A model generated the notes under the pieces. The model was not told where the DNA came from. It did not search any database and saw only the letters and a program-made list of their open reading frames with translations. From the NCBI GenBank assembly GCA_037951105.1, contig JBAMJV010008002.1:1-64000 (forward strand): a stretch of DNA of 64,000 bases. Reading direction: 5' to 3'. The stretch is from Echinarachnius parma. Lineage: Eukaryota; Echinodermata; Echinoidea; Clypeasteroida; Echinarachniidae. Every line of letters starts with the position of its first letter. The first letter of the stretch is position 1. Of the stretch, positions 22,301 to 37,300 are shown piece after piece. Made by a program: the position numbers and the translations under genes.

Positions 22301-25300
22301 TGCATGACCAATTCATCGACCCCAACACCGGAGGACAGTGGGTTGACGGGTGACCCTTGCACCTCTGGACACTACTGCCCTGGTCAGACAACGTCTCCTA
22401 TACCTTGTGAGGCAGGAACTTACACCACTACGACTCATCGCAGCGAGTGTGACACATGCCCAGCTGGCTCCTACTGTGTTACTGGATATGAACCAGAATC
22501 TTGTCCACATGGTAAGTCTGCACTAGAAATGTTGAGAACCACTTGTCTTGGTGATAACATCTTGATGATTCTTGGATGGAATGTATGTTGATAGAAGCAA
22601 TTATAGGGTAGTTATGGGTCTGAGTTGTGGCTTTGTGCAAAGTTTATTTTGTATGCTACATGTATACTGCTGTTTTATCCTATTCTTTTAACAAACACCG
22701 ATTGCTAACTTGGGCCATTAATTTTTGTAGAATTTTCTGCTGTCCTGCTGGAAACAGTTATGACTGGCAGCTGTGACCACCTGGTTCATCCAGCAACGAT
22801 ACAGGTCTAGCTAAAGAGACACAGTTTTTGCTAATACCTATGAATGAAATAATTTAATTCGTAATAATAATAATACACTTTTTTTCTATAGGCTTCTACT
22901 GCCCAGCTAGAACCAGTTATGACTGGCAGCCATGCCCTACTGATTCATTCAGCAACCAGGCAGGTCTGGCCACTGAGACCCAGTGCACCATGTGCTCACC
23001 TGGCTAATGATTTAACCCGTTCCCTTTAAGATTATAAAATCCCCATAGACGTTGTACATATCCCACCCGGTTCCCGTAAGCAACGGGTTAATATGTAATC
23101 ATATGAAACTTGTCATTTTGCAGGCTTCTACTGTCCAGCTGGAACCGGTTATGACTGGCAGCCATGCCCAACCGGTTCATTCAGCAACCAGGCAGGACTG
23201 GCCAATGAGACGCAGTGCACTCTGTGCTCTCCTGGCAAGTACTGCTCTCAGCTCAACGCTACCATGGTAACGGACGACTGTGACCCTGGGTATTACTGCA
23301 CTGAGGGATCCGACACTGCCACACCAGAAGTTACCTTCAAGGGTAAGAGATGTTAATTCTTTATAGGTCAGATTTGATGTTGATCTTCAGACAGCATCAT
23401 TTTTCAGTGTATTCTGTACCATTGTTCTCATTTTTTAAATCAAATTCTTTCAATGTATGATGCATTGGAGTAATGTAAATATTTGGACATAATGCAGGTT
23501 ATTAAAGGAGAAGTTTCCCCAGCTTCAATTTATTTATGATTAAAGTTGTGGAAACCCATTTTGTTAACTGTTAGTTGTAAAATGTGACGTCAATCCCGAA
23601 CAAATATTAGCTCTGACTCATATATCCTTAATACACTAATATTCAATATGTATACTTTTTAGTGAAGTGATATAGTCAATTAAAAAGTTTATCTGAACAC
23701 TGATGTACACTGGTTTTGTTTCAATATGTTATTATCATTAGCATTGTTTGTATGTAATTATTTTAAATTCTCAAATAATAAAAAACATTGTCTCTGATGT
23801 TATCTTCAATATCACCAACTAAACCTTACCTCAACAACAACATATTATGATTACATTTGTTTAAAATATTCAGATTATATTTGCTTTTGTGTCTAGGTGT
23901 TGCTGGTGTATGTCCTGAGGGGTCTTATTGTCCTGAAGGATCTGATACTCCCACACCTTGTCCCAGAGGCACCTTCGGTAATGTCACCAAGCTCACCAAC
24001 TCGGTAAGTGTTGCATAGTTTTTCAGAGATAAGATTTCTTTTATTCTAAAAAAAATCAAACGCCTGAATATTTTACTTTGATTTTATGCTTAAATTTGAT
24101 TCATATATCTAATTCAGTTTGTATATTTTGTGTGGAACAACACAGAGTATATAACGGTACGTATACAAAGAAATACTCAGAAGATGAATTACAATGCAGG
24201 CTTGGATGATTTACACGTTTCCTACTAGATTGTTTACCAGGTTTATGTAGGCAATGGGTAATGTAGAAGATAATTGGTTGCAGATTATAAAGTGTTCACA
24301 AATTATATTTAATCATATCGCTCAGTGTTATCAATAGAAACATCAATCAGCTAATCAATATTATGATTTCTGTTACAGAGTGAATGCACAGCATGTCTGT
24401 ACGGTCAGTACTGCCTAGACACCGGTCTGACCGCTCCAACGGGTGACTGCTATGCCGGGTTCTACTGCCTTAGGGGAGCCAAGGACCCTAACAACCCTGT
24501 AGTGGACTCTACCGGTGGGCCCTGCCCTATGGGCCACTTCTGTCCAAACGGGACGTCCTACCCACTGGACTGCGAGGCGGGCACCTATAACAACCAGACT
24601 GGACAGGCAGAGTGTGACGCATGCCCTGCAGGGTGAGTGAAATTTTTGTCTTTTTGTTAATTTATACCTGTAATAAACATACTGATTTGGCAGTGTGTCA
24701 TCGCTTGGAAAGTGACAGCATTTGTTTGAGGGCTGATGATCTAACTTGGCATAAAACTCACCAGAAAATGAAATAAACAGATACCAATAACCAAACACTG
24801 AGTTCTCCATTGGGAATCAAACCCAAGATCATGGGTCAAGCAATCTTATCATGTGTATTTAACCATTTAACCAGAAACCTTTTCCTTTTCCATGCTTATG
24901 TAACAAAATCAACAGTAGTGGATGAGTTAACATTTTCCATGATGCTAATGGTACCTTTGCTGTCTTTGCAGATACTACTGTGAGCCAGGTGATGTCCACT
25001 ATGCTGACACACCGTGTCCCACCGGTCACTACTGCCCACAAGGCACCCAGTCAGCCACTGAGTTCCCCTGTCCTAAAGGATACTACAATGACTATGAAGG
25101 GAAGCAAGACCTCATCGACTGCAAGCCATGCACACCAGGTAAGACAGACATATTTCTGTTTCAAATAATACAATAATTTTATAATTAATTAATAAATACC
25201 AGGTACTACGTAATTTGATGTTACATGTTATCAATACAGATAATTGGGTCAAGAAATAAAAGGTTCTCAAAAAGGAAAATGTGGACAATAAACCAGTATA

Positions 25301-28300
25301 TAATAATATTGACAGTTTTAAAATTGAGAACATCCTTTCTCATAAAATTGTGTTCTGTGGAAGACTGTATTTACAGTGTTTAGGTGAAAATATATTTCCA
25401 AAACTACACATGTAGGTAATCATCCGTGTTTAGACGTAGTACGTGGCTATTAAGGATGACATTATTTTCTAACATTTGTGCTATCATCTTGTCATTTGTT
25501 CTAGGTGAATACTGCGCTACGACTGGCCTCAGCAACTCAACCGGTCTGTGTGCAGCGGGCTGGTACTGTATCCGAGGGGCCTGGTCTGACATGCCGACAG
25601 ACTACGGCTACAATAACATCACCACGTCCTGTTTCTGCTCCGGCAACGCAACAGGAGGGCAGTGTGAGCCGGGAGAGTACTGTCTGGAGGGGTCTGTGGA
25701 ACCTACAATGTGTACTCCAGGTAAATACACCAAATCATGATACCGTATTTGTCGGTGTATTACCCGCTCCGGTGTATTAACCGCATCCCTAACTTTGGGG
25801 GGTTTTCCATGAAAAAAAAAAAATTTTTATAGTATAATTCTTGATTTTTGGATGGTCAAAATGTGCCGAGAGTAAGAAAAACCATCCATCTTTTCCAGAG
25901 TTTTATTCTATGAAATATACTTCAATTTACTGAAGTCTCTGAAGCACATTAGGGAGTTTTCGATCGCTGATACGAGGACTGTTGACCTGTCGTCCCAGTG
26001 AAGTACCACATATGAGTTGACTAGGCACGTTGACTGTTGCTATTTACCTTTTCGATTTCATACGACGACGGGCGTTCAAGTCTCGGGATAGTTACGCCAT
26101 GCATTGCTCGTGCGAAGTTTGCAGAGAATAGAAGATTAGTTTTATAAAAAAAGGGTTTTGATATCCAATACAGTCAAACCTGTGTAAAGTGACCACCAGA
26201 TTGAAAGAAGAAAAATGGCCGCTCTTTTAACAGGTGACCTTTATAGACAGGTTATATACAATCTTATTAAGACAAACCTCTGTATAGTGACCACTCAATT
26301 GAAACAATACAATTGACACTTGATTGCAAGTGACCTTTATAGACAGGTGCCAACATACAGTCAAACCTGTGTATAATGACCACCAAAGGGATATGACAAA
26401 TTGGCCGCTATAAACTGGTGTCCATTGCAGACAGTTCCAAAATACGGTTTACAGTCAAACCTGTGTGTAAAGACCACCAAATGAAAACAGGAAAATTGGC
26501 CGCTATTATCAGGTGACTTTTATAGACAGGTTCCGAAATATTGTTTACAGTCAAACCTGTGTATGTCCACCAATGGAAAACAAGAAAATTGGCCGCTATG
26601 ATCAGGTGACCTTTAAATACATGTTCCGAAAAGTCGTTTACAGTCAAACCTGTGTAGAAAGACCACCAAAGGAAAACAAGAAAATTGGCCGCTATTATCA
26701 GGTGACCTTTGTAGACAGGTTCCGAAATATCGTTAACAGTCAAACCTGTGTATAATGACCACCAAATGGAATGAGAAAAAAATGTCCGCTCTAATGACCT
26801 CTATAGACAGGTTCTATACAATCTTATTAAGTCATACCTCTGTATAGTGACCACTCAATTGAAACAATACAATTGACACTTAATTGCAAGTGACCTTTAT
26901 AGACAGGTGCCAATATATTGTTTACAGTCAAACATGTGTATAACGACCACCAATGGAAAACAAGAACATTGGCCGTAATAAACAGGTGCCCTTTATAGAC
27001 CTGTTCCATAAAATCATATACAGTCAACTTTGTATGGTGACCACCCAAGTGCAACAAGACATGTGGTCGCTATAAACAGGTGACCTTTATAGACAAATTT
27101 CATAACACAGTGTACTATCAAACCTGTGTATAGTGACCACCCAAATGAAACAATGGAAGTGGGCGCTATAATCAGGTAACTTATTATTGACAAACTCCAT
27201 AGAATTAAAATGAGATAGTAAAACCTGTGTATAGTGACCACCCAATGCAGACAAGAAGAGTGGACGCTATAAACAGGAAACCTTTATAGACAAGTTAATT
27301 TAAATCATATAGTTCAGTTAACCTGTTTACAGAGACCACAGCAGAGAAACAAGAAATATACAGCTATATGACGTTGTTTTTAGTAGCCGCAAATAGTGCT
27401 TGTCGTCACAGATCTAGACCGACGGCAAAACAGTGGTGTACACGTATTAGATATCTGGTACGAACGACGGGCACGTAGATGCGCATGCGCACTGCTTCAA
27501 AAAATGACGTCACTGTACCAGTCCACTAGTGAACGTACACATCGAAAAGTCCGTATTAAGGAAATTATGAGCCCCTTCCCCGATCAATCTGTAATTTATA
27601 ACATTTTTTTAGCTTAACAGAAAACAAAACACGGAACACTATGCATGGGACTGTAGTGAACAAACGAAGACAAATGGAAGACAAACAAAGACAAAACAAA
27701 ACATGAATTAAATCAGAGATGAAAAAACTGTACCTTGATATGTTTATTCCTTCTTACAAGTTCAGATTTGGTTATATCTACCCTTGATATTAGTAAATTA
27801 GGGAATAAGAAATTGTGATCGTAAGTTGCAAGTGGAGATACAAATATGCGTGGTGAAAGCTGGAAGTCTGGAACTTACGTGATTTGGTATCTCCCAAAAT
27901 AAGGGGTGGATTCAACAAAACCTTGGGTAAGGGTTACGATGAAAGAGCTTATAAGAAGGAAATAAATATCAAGGTACATTTTGTCATCTCTGTTTTGAAA
28001 GATTCTTTGAAATTATTTTGTCTTTTACGAAATATTTAACAGGAATCTGCTAAATATTCAACTTAGTTTACCTGCAAACATTTGAACACCCCTACATATA
28101 AATTGACTCTTCCAAAAAGGGGGAATCCCCAGTAGCCTACTTACTCAGTAGCCTACTCAGAGATGTGTCTAATATATGAATATTCATGAGCAACAGCGTG
28201 TTACTGCTCATTAAATATGCAATTTTGATTTATTTTTCACTAACCACTACTTTGATTATGAGAAAATGTATATATTGATAAATGCTACGTATTACAGTAA

Positions 28301-31300
28301 GCTCTTTTGGGAGGATAAACCAACGTTGTATATATTCCAACAGCGCTACAAGGTGTCCTAAAAAAAACTTGTTTTCCTCAAGTAGGCATTTTGAGTGTAC
28401 AATTTTCTTATATCCGTGTATTAACCGCTCCCCCCATTTTTGCGGTTCTCCCGCCAGAAAAAAGGGGCGGTTAATACACCGTCAAATACGGTAATGCTTT
28501 CTTCTTATTGGTCTACCCACTTGTTTGGATTATAACATACATGTAGCTCTGTGTGCATCAGGACCCTAGCACCCAGGTCCCTAGTAAGGGTTTTCTGTTT
28601 TTCTATAAGGGCATGCTAGTGATCCAGTATAGAGTAAGATGACAAAATATTGCTAATGGCGTAGTCCCACTACAGGGCATCTCCTTCCATTTCCTATCTG
28701 GCCAGAATGCAGCAAAATGGGCAGTATCTATTTTTTAAAAAGTTCCATGATGTTTTGTTTCATTCCGAACTTGGTCTTCATCATTTTGTTTCCTGCCAAT
28801 ATTTTGCTGGTACCTTCAGGATATCAAACGGAAGGAGATTCGCTATAGTGGGAGTAAAGTCTATTAGAAAAGTATTACAGTCATCATATTCTTCTGATTA
28901 AAGATCAGATTAAACTATGATTGATACAATTCTTTGTTTTATCATCAGGGTATTACTGTGAGGAGTATGGCCTAGGGAACGTCACTGGACCATGTGACCC
29001 CGGCTACTATTGCATCCTGGGAGCTCTGGAGTCCACTCCGACAGACAATGTGACCGGTGCTGTGTGTCCGACTGGACACTACTGCCCCTCAGCGACCTAT
29101 GACCCCGTGCCTTGCCCTGCTGGTTACTATAGCAACACAACCAAGAACATAGAGATTGGAGACTGCATGCCATGTCTACCTGGTAAGGGAAATAAATTAG
29201 TTATTGTATTTTGTTTGCATGTCATTTTATGATGTACAATAGATGCCAATGATAATCTGCTGTTTTTAAATGAGCGCTTTATTACAATTAAGTCTTGAAA
29301 TGCTCAGAGCATTATTGCTTTAGCTGAGCAGCCTTCATAAAATGCCTTTGCATTTTAAGGAATTGGCGCACACAGAACCATGAGGCCTCTATGGTTCCGT
29401 AAGTGTGGTTATTAATTGTACTGTTTATGAATTACACAACCGTTTGCAAAGTGTTGTACATAATTATATTTAATGTCAAACACTGATACCAAACATATAA
29501 GACTGTTTTGTTCTTTGCATGGTGGTCCCTTTTAATGTACATAACTATTAAGATTGTTTTCATTATCTTGTTTAATTCACAGGTGATTACTGCGAGGGAA
29601 CTGGTCTTTCAGAACCTACTGGACCTTGTGCAGCTGGCTATTTCTGTCCAGGTGGTCAAAACACATCAGAGCCGACAGATTATATCTGTACTCCAGGCCA
29701 CTACTGTGAGGTCGGCAGCTCAGAACTGTCTTCATGCGCATCAGGGACCTACCAGGATGACTTTGGCAAGGTTAGTATGGGCAATACATCATATTTCATA
29801 AAAGGTCATAATTCTGATTTCACCGAAATAGGCTATGCGGTTGGGCAGATGGGCAAATATTGATGTTAAAGATTTTGTTAATGAGAGGTTGAAATGGTTT
29901 GTGAGCTTCATGCTAGCTTTCAAAGTTTGATATAGTTTGAACTCAGTTTGATTAAATTAGTCTTTTATAATTAGATTAAACCAATTCTTTCATATCAAAC
30001 CTAATTTGAATTAGAAAATGTGTAACAGGAAGTACAATAAAAACTGCTCCAACCTTATGTAAACAAAAAAAAATGAAAATATCAAATGTTACTTTTTTTA
30101 TTAACAGGATACCTGCAAGACGTGCCCATCAGGTTTCTACTGCGATGCCACCCTGCAGAATGACACTTTCTGTGCCCACGGGGTGCAGAACCCTCAGCCC
30201 TGCCCTGCAGGACACTACTGCCCCTCCGGCACCAAGTACGCTCTGGAGTTCGGCTGCCCCAACGGGACATTCAGCGACCAGATAGGACTCCAGATGGCTG
30301 ATGACTGCACACCTTGCTCTGGAGGCATGTACTGCGACCGGGAAGCCCTGACCGAGCCGTACGGTCCTTGCCAGGCCGGATACTACTGCGAATCAGGATC
30401 ATCGTCACCTACACCTACAGACGGAATCACCGGAGACATCTGTCCCGTGGGTACCTTCTGTCCAGAGGGGTCCAACAAGACTTACGACTGTCCGCCAGGG
30501 ACGTACAACCCTACAGAAGGGAGGGAATCTGTGGAGCAGTGCCTGGAATGTGAGCCGGGTGAATACTGCCCTCAGTACGGGATGAATATCACTGCAGGAG
30601 ACTGCGATGCAGGATTCTACTGCGCAGGAAACGCTTCAGAGGCTGCACCAACGGATGGATCCACAGGTAACGGACACATCCTTGTTTGATATAGATACAA
30701 CATAACTGCCAAGTCTTGCTGATTTTGAAGAAGACTTCCTGAAAATAGACCAAGATTACTGTATCAGATTTTATCCCATCAGCCAATCTTACCTGATTAT
30801 TGAAAGATTATTGTCATTAGGTTGTATGCATTTGATAGATACATGGTTCTTCTTGATTTCTGATGAAATTTCCTTTAATCTTCCTTATTGTTGAACTTTA
30901 ATGTTGGTACCTCTGAATACAAACTGTTCAATAAAGACAAGGGTTAACAAGAAATGTTGAAATGTCATGTTGTTAGTTTGGTTCATATCGTCCTTTACAA
31001 CAAAACAATATTCTCAGAATGTGCATCAATCTATATTGATTACCGTATTGTTATTTTACTTCAGGTGATGTGTGTCCAGTAGGCCACTACTGCCCAGTGG
31101 GGGCATCCCAGCCAATCCAGTGTGAACCAGGGACCTTCACTGACACAGAGCAGAATGAGAACTGCCTACAGTGTACACCGGGACACTACTGCATCACTGG
31201 GTCAAACCCACAGGTAATAAAGCTCACCAAAATTATACAGGGTTCACACAGGCCCTGGAATACCTAGAAAGTCATGGAATTTTACCTTTGTGATTTCCAG

Positions 31301-34300
31301 GCCTTGAAAGTCAGGGAAATTGTAAAATGATTTATTTGGTCCTGGAAAGTCATGGAATTTAATTCTATCTGCATTTTTTTAGTACTGAAATAAAGCCACA
31401 TTGTTAACAAAAAACTGAAATAAGTTTAAAAACCTTGTTTACCGTGGTGAGAAGTCATGTAAAAATCATGGAACTCTTGCTCAGAAGGTCATGGAAAGTA
31501 ACCCAGAATATGACCTACTGATGACCAATCATTGTTGGTTTATTTACATGTCTATGTATCCATTGATGTGTGCATATAGTCACCTACATAACAAATCTCT
31601 ACTGTGCAGAATGACTTCTGCCTGGGGTCATGGACAACTCATTGCAATGTTTGTTCTCATAACGATTTGTTTTTACATGATTTATTTGTTCATGCAGGAC
31701 TGTCCATCTGGTTACTTCTGTCCAGAGGGTACTGGTCATGTCTGGCAGCCATGTCCTCTGGGGTCCTTCAGTGCTGCGATGGGACTGTCCAATGAGACCC
31801 AGTGTAATCTATGTACCTCTGGTGACTACTGTGACCTGCTCAATGCAACCACTGTAGCAGGTAGGCTGGCAATCATGTGAAATTATCATGTTTCTAGATA
31901 CAGCTACAAATATTCTCCTATTATAAGTGCCTTGTAGTTAGTTACTCATAGCTTCTTCAAGACATGTTTTGCTTGGCAAATATAACTTGACTGTGATATT
32001 GTATGTGTACATAGTGTAGCATGCAGTCCAATTACTCTTATTAAGGTTTGATGAGATTCAATTGTAACACCTTTGAAGAACTGGTTTGAGTGAAAATCAA
32101 TTAGAAACAGAATTATAATAAAACAGTTAACTTTTTAACCAGTACTCTCTAATAGATGCACTTTACAAATAATAATGCTATACATAAATACAAACCTTAA
32201 GTTATGATAAAGGTTTTTTTGTTTAATAGGGCAACACAATCTAGTCCGCTTATAACCTTTTGCACAATACACTAATCAAGTCTTCTTTCTCTGTGTCTCC
32301 AGGGCAATGTGATGCCGGCTACTACTGCCGCAGCGGCTCTGACTCCCAGACCCCAGGGGCCCTGTCCAGGGGGGATGCAGGGGTGTGCCCTGAGGGGTAC
32401 TACTGCACCCAGGGGACCGGGGAACCAGAACCCTGCCCTGCATCAACATTCAACAACGTCACTGGAAGGGAGAGTCTGGACCAGTGCCAGGACTGTCTGG
32501 AAGGTGAGTTGTTCTAGACCTCATTTCATGAAACTTTTCAAATTGTTGTAAATGTCCAATTATTGTAACAGGTAGGTCTACAGCCAATCAGCATGGAGCA
32601 TTGCAGCTGTTGCCATGGTAGTTACAATAAATGCACACTTTCAACAATTGCAAAAGGGATTTTAACATTCAAATGGCCATGTGTACCACAGGGCATGTTT
32701 TGGATAAACCATACTTTTAACATAACATACTTTCTCAGGGAAAACCCACATTTGTTCTCCTATTTTATTCATTTATTTGATAAACTTCTGGAAGGTTTCC
32801 CAATTTATGAATAAGAATACAGGTTGTAAATTACAATCTAGTTCAGCTACATGATTCTTATACATAGTAGGATGACTTTGATGTTGTCAGTTGCATAAAA
32901 CTTGATCTATGTTTCTTTTCCTCTATTGAAACACTATATTGAAGAGCATGTAGCAGTAACATTATACTTTCTGGTAGTGTTCTTAAAATGTAATATCATC
33001 AAGCAAGTCAGCATAATTATGAAGGTAGTACATGTATGTTACATAAATAATTTCTATATTAATTTTCTCTTCCAGGCCACTACTGTGAGATCCCAGGCCT
33101 GAGCTACCCCAGTGGGCCATGTGACCCTGGCTTCTACTGCCGCCTCGCATCCAACTCATCCAACCCAAGCGTAACCACGGCGATGGGAGGACCTTGTCCA
33201 TCAGGATCATTCTGCGTTGGAGGGAACAGCGACTATGTCCTGTGTTCCCCTGGGTACTACCAGCCCAATGAAAGGGAGGATAGTTGTCTGGACTGTCCGG
33301 ATGGGCAGTACTGTGAGGAGGGTAGCTCTAACTTCACCGTCTGCCCGACAGGTATGGTGGCTTAAATGTGGCTAAAACAACAACTATTTAATGTTTGTGG
33401 ATGGTATCACAATATGTTTAAACTGTATCTACACATCTGAAAAGGCTGTTTTTACTTCAACATATGTATTAATGTGATAGGAGCTTTAGGGTGGCAATAA
33501 TACACACTTGTAGAGTAAAACTGTACTCGAAATGTTTTAATTGTTTGTAACTAGTGCAAACTCATGTGTATATTTAACACATACATGTACATTCATTGTA
33601 TTCATATTTACAGTACAATTAGAAATACTAATGTGTTTTCCTCACTTTCTCCCTAGGTCACTTCTGCCCCCAGAACACAGAGTTTGCCACTCAGTTCCCT
33701 TGTAACAACGGCACGTATAACAATGCCACAGGAGGAAGCGATGTGAATTCATGTGAGCTGTGTCCACCGGGGATGTACTGCCCCCGCACCGGAATGGAAG
33801 AACCTGAGGGACTATGTGCCGAGGGATGGTATTGCATTCTGGGAGCCTGGAAGTCCATGCCGACTAGCCTGGGCAATGATACAGGTGAGTAATATCTCAT
33901 TCATCCTATTACCCCTTTTTGAAAGTTAGAATTAGAAACAGGAAACTTAGAGACCTTAAAGGGGACCACCAGGCAAAGAACAACACATAATTAAATGTTT
34001 TTGTACTGTTTTGTGATATCAAATAGGTACCCAACATTTCGCAAAGGGTTGTGTAATTCATAAACAAAGCAATTAATTACCACCACTTACTGAACCACTA
34101 ATATTTCCTGGTTCCGTACGGGCCAAACATTTGCGTCTGCGCCAATGCTATTCACGCGTACGTTTGGAGACAATAGAATCCCGGACGATTCGTTCGCTCT
34201 GGACAAAGTAGTCTCGTACATGCAGACCCGTGAACGCGTGCTTTAGAATGATGCGTTTTCCAATTATACTTTTTTTTCTTCCTGGAAACATATTTTTGTG

Positions 34301-37300
34301 AACTTGTTGATGGAATGGACTACTAAAGATGCTACCTTTCAATTATAAGAATATTATTTTGGGGTGATGGTACCCTTTAATTCACTTGTGGAATGAGTTA
34401 TAGAGCAAACGAAATTGAAGAAAATGTATGATTGGCTTTGAATTTATGTTCAGTTGCCTTGTTGTAGACTGAATGTTTTAGGTTGATACTTCCTACATTC
34501 TAATACAACATAAATCTACTGTACTTTGGTGAATGACAACAAATATTTGTTTTCATATTGCATGCAGTTAGTCTCTGATTCTGATTTACCTGCCCAGACA
34601 ATTAACCTTAAATTGTGAACCGAAAATGTAATCTACTACTTGTTTTTCATGCAAAATCTTTTCTCTTGTTTGATATATTGGCTTTTCTTCTTTGCAGAAT
34701 TTGATTGTGCCTGTCCGAACCAGACCACTGGAGGGCGGTGCCTGGCTGGTACATACTGCCCTGCAGGAGCATCGCTACCTATACAGTGTGACCCAGGTAA
34801 TAATAAATTATCAATGAATACAGGACTGAATTACATTTATTATACATTGTATATTTTTAAAAGGGTACCAGTTGTATTAACATTGTGGTGCATGAACTGT
34901 GCTTGTGACTGATGTAAATCGTTTAATCTTTAATGAGAAGTGTTTATTTGTGTATTTATATATTCTAATTAAACATGAATGTATACATTTAGCATTTATC
35001 CAACACACATCTACAGTCAAAGCTGTCTTGTGGCCACCTGTCTAGCAGCCAACCTGCCTATAGTGGCCACTAAACATGATCCCCTGCAGGGAAAAACAAT
35101 GGAATAAACCTGTATACAGAGTTCACCTGTCTACAGTGGCCACTTTTCTTACTTCCCTTCGATGGTGTCTAAAAACAGGTTTGACTGTATTTGACCATGT
35201 GCACATTTGTAATTGTTTTTATATTCCCTTCAATTACTGCTTACTGTACGTTTTCCACATATTCTGTCATACTTTATTTATTCAATCTTCATTCTCTTCC
35301 AGGTTACTACTGCCGCTATGATGAGCTAGCCAATGTGAGTGGCCTCTGCAACCCAGGCCACTACTGCAGTGGCAGCACCATCCTACCCAACCCAGTCAAT
35401 GACACCACAGGGGATATCTGCCCCAAAGGACACTACTGCCCTGAAGGAAGCTATGCCGCTCAGGCATGCGAACCAGGTAAGTGATTCATAGACAAGCTTC
35501 TTAATTACTTCTTGAATTTCACTTGAAACAATTGTAATCAATTCCTATGTGGCTGAATCACCATCCTAACCAACCCAGTCAATGACACTACAGGGGATAT
35601 CTGCCTCAAAGGACACTATTGCCCTGAGGGAAGCTATGCAGCTCAGGCTTGCGAACCAGGTAATTTAATAATAGACAAGGTTGATGAATTTCAATTAAAA
35701 AATGAAATAAACTGTAATGAAACTCAAATGTGAAAATGCAATAACAAAGTCAGATGATTACATATGCGGTGAAATCTTCATTCAATAGCATTTCAACATT
35801 CCTTGGAGAGAAACAGTCCTTGATTCCCTCCACTTTCCTCTTTTGTACGTGATTCAAGTTGTTTTATATCATACACCATATTCTGCTACTGAAACATTCA
35901 TTATTTGTCTTGTCTACTTCAGGAACCTACACCAATGCCTACGGCAACCAGGCCTTCAATGACTGCCTGCCCTGCACTGCTGGCATGTACTGTGCAGGCT
36001 GGGGACGTCCCCTGCCCAACGATGAGTGTGATGAGGGCTGGTTCTGTCATGCTGGATCAACCGCTGCACAGCCCAGTGGGGCAGAGTGTCTAGCAGGGCA
36101 TAAGTGCCCCAGAGGCAGCCCGGATCAGACACCATGTCCCTCGGGAGAGTACCAACCCAACACAGGCCAGGGAGAGTGTGTGGAGTGCCCCGGAGGAAGC
36201 TACTGCGATCAGAACGAGGCGATTGCTGAGACGCAGAGTGGTGTTAGTGCGCCCTCACATGGTGTGGTAACACCCAAGGAGTGCCCTGCAGGTAAGAATT
36301 ATGTGCATCACTGTTATCATGGCAGAAAAAAGGGGTGGTTGAGCTAGTATGATCCCCAAGGAGATGAGATGGTGCACAAAAATCATCATGCTGGTTTGAA
36401 GTGTTAGTGAAAAAAAGTTAAAGTCCTTCCCGTGCCAATTTGGCACATAAGGCGGCGTCTATCTCCGATTCATTAGCCCTAGGCCACACGTCTACATTAC
36501 GTAGTGAAAGTTACAGAAGGAGGCTAGTCCTCTGGTAAATCATGTGTTTAACTTCCCCTTCTCCATTCTATAAATGCCGAGCGCCTGGCTAGAAGGCAGA
36601 AGGTACCATTAAGGCTCTTAGATACAAAGCACATTATTGTTATCTTTCAATTGATGAGTTAATCATAATTAATAAAGTACACTAATAATAGTACGATATC
36701 AATAATGATTGAACGCTACCATTATTATTGTGTATTTATCTCTCCAGGATTCTACTGCCCCAATGGCACAGAGACAGCCCGTCAGTTCCCATGCCCAGTG
36801 GGGACATACAGTAACACAACCAGCCTGGAGAGTGAAGCAGAGTGCAGAGACTGCCCAGAAGGTAGGTCCTTGAATTTCTGATTTTTTTGGTTTAATTTAT
36901 ATCAAATGCTTAAAGATCGTCATGTGTGGTTCGACACTTTAGACTAGGGTATATTGTGTGCACTACATTACACTTAGCATGCATTTTTCACTGTGTGCAA
37001 GGCGTTTGCATTCCCATGTTTAGCTATTTCATGATATATTTTGCAATCCCGATAGAGTTAATACAGGGCTTACTATGTTCTTATTGACAAATTGTTATAG
37101 AAGTGGTATAATAATATCTTTGAACTACATGTATGTCAAAGTATGCCAATTATTGAAAGTAATTAGTTTTACTGAATGAAAATCAAGTCTAATATCTATT
37201 GTGTTGAACATTTGCCTCCATCATCGTATAGGCTTCTACTGCGAAGCTCAAAACATCACCGAACCAACCGGTCTGTGCAGTCCAGGCTACTACTGTGTCC

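Noticed and set aside
23503-23560. Another TTAA MITE starting at TTAAAGGAGAAG
   Set aside because: No inverted partner end was found within the intron.
26408-26743. Minus-strand frame with repeated TVND(F/I)SE blocks
   Set aside because: It is the 95-base minisatellite translated; the repeat is almost a multiple of three, giving long open stretches by chance.
26171-27330. CRISPR-like regular repeats
   Set aside because: Units are contiguous 95-base tandem copies without unique spacers, and the genome is eukaryotic.
27396-27617. 73-residue plus-strand frame inside the 25.7-28.5 kb element as a transposase piece
   Set aside because: No DDE, helix-turn-helix or other motif seen; too short to support.
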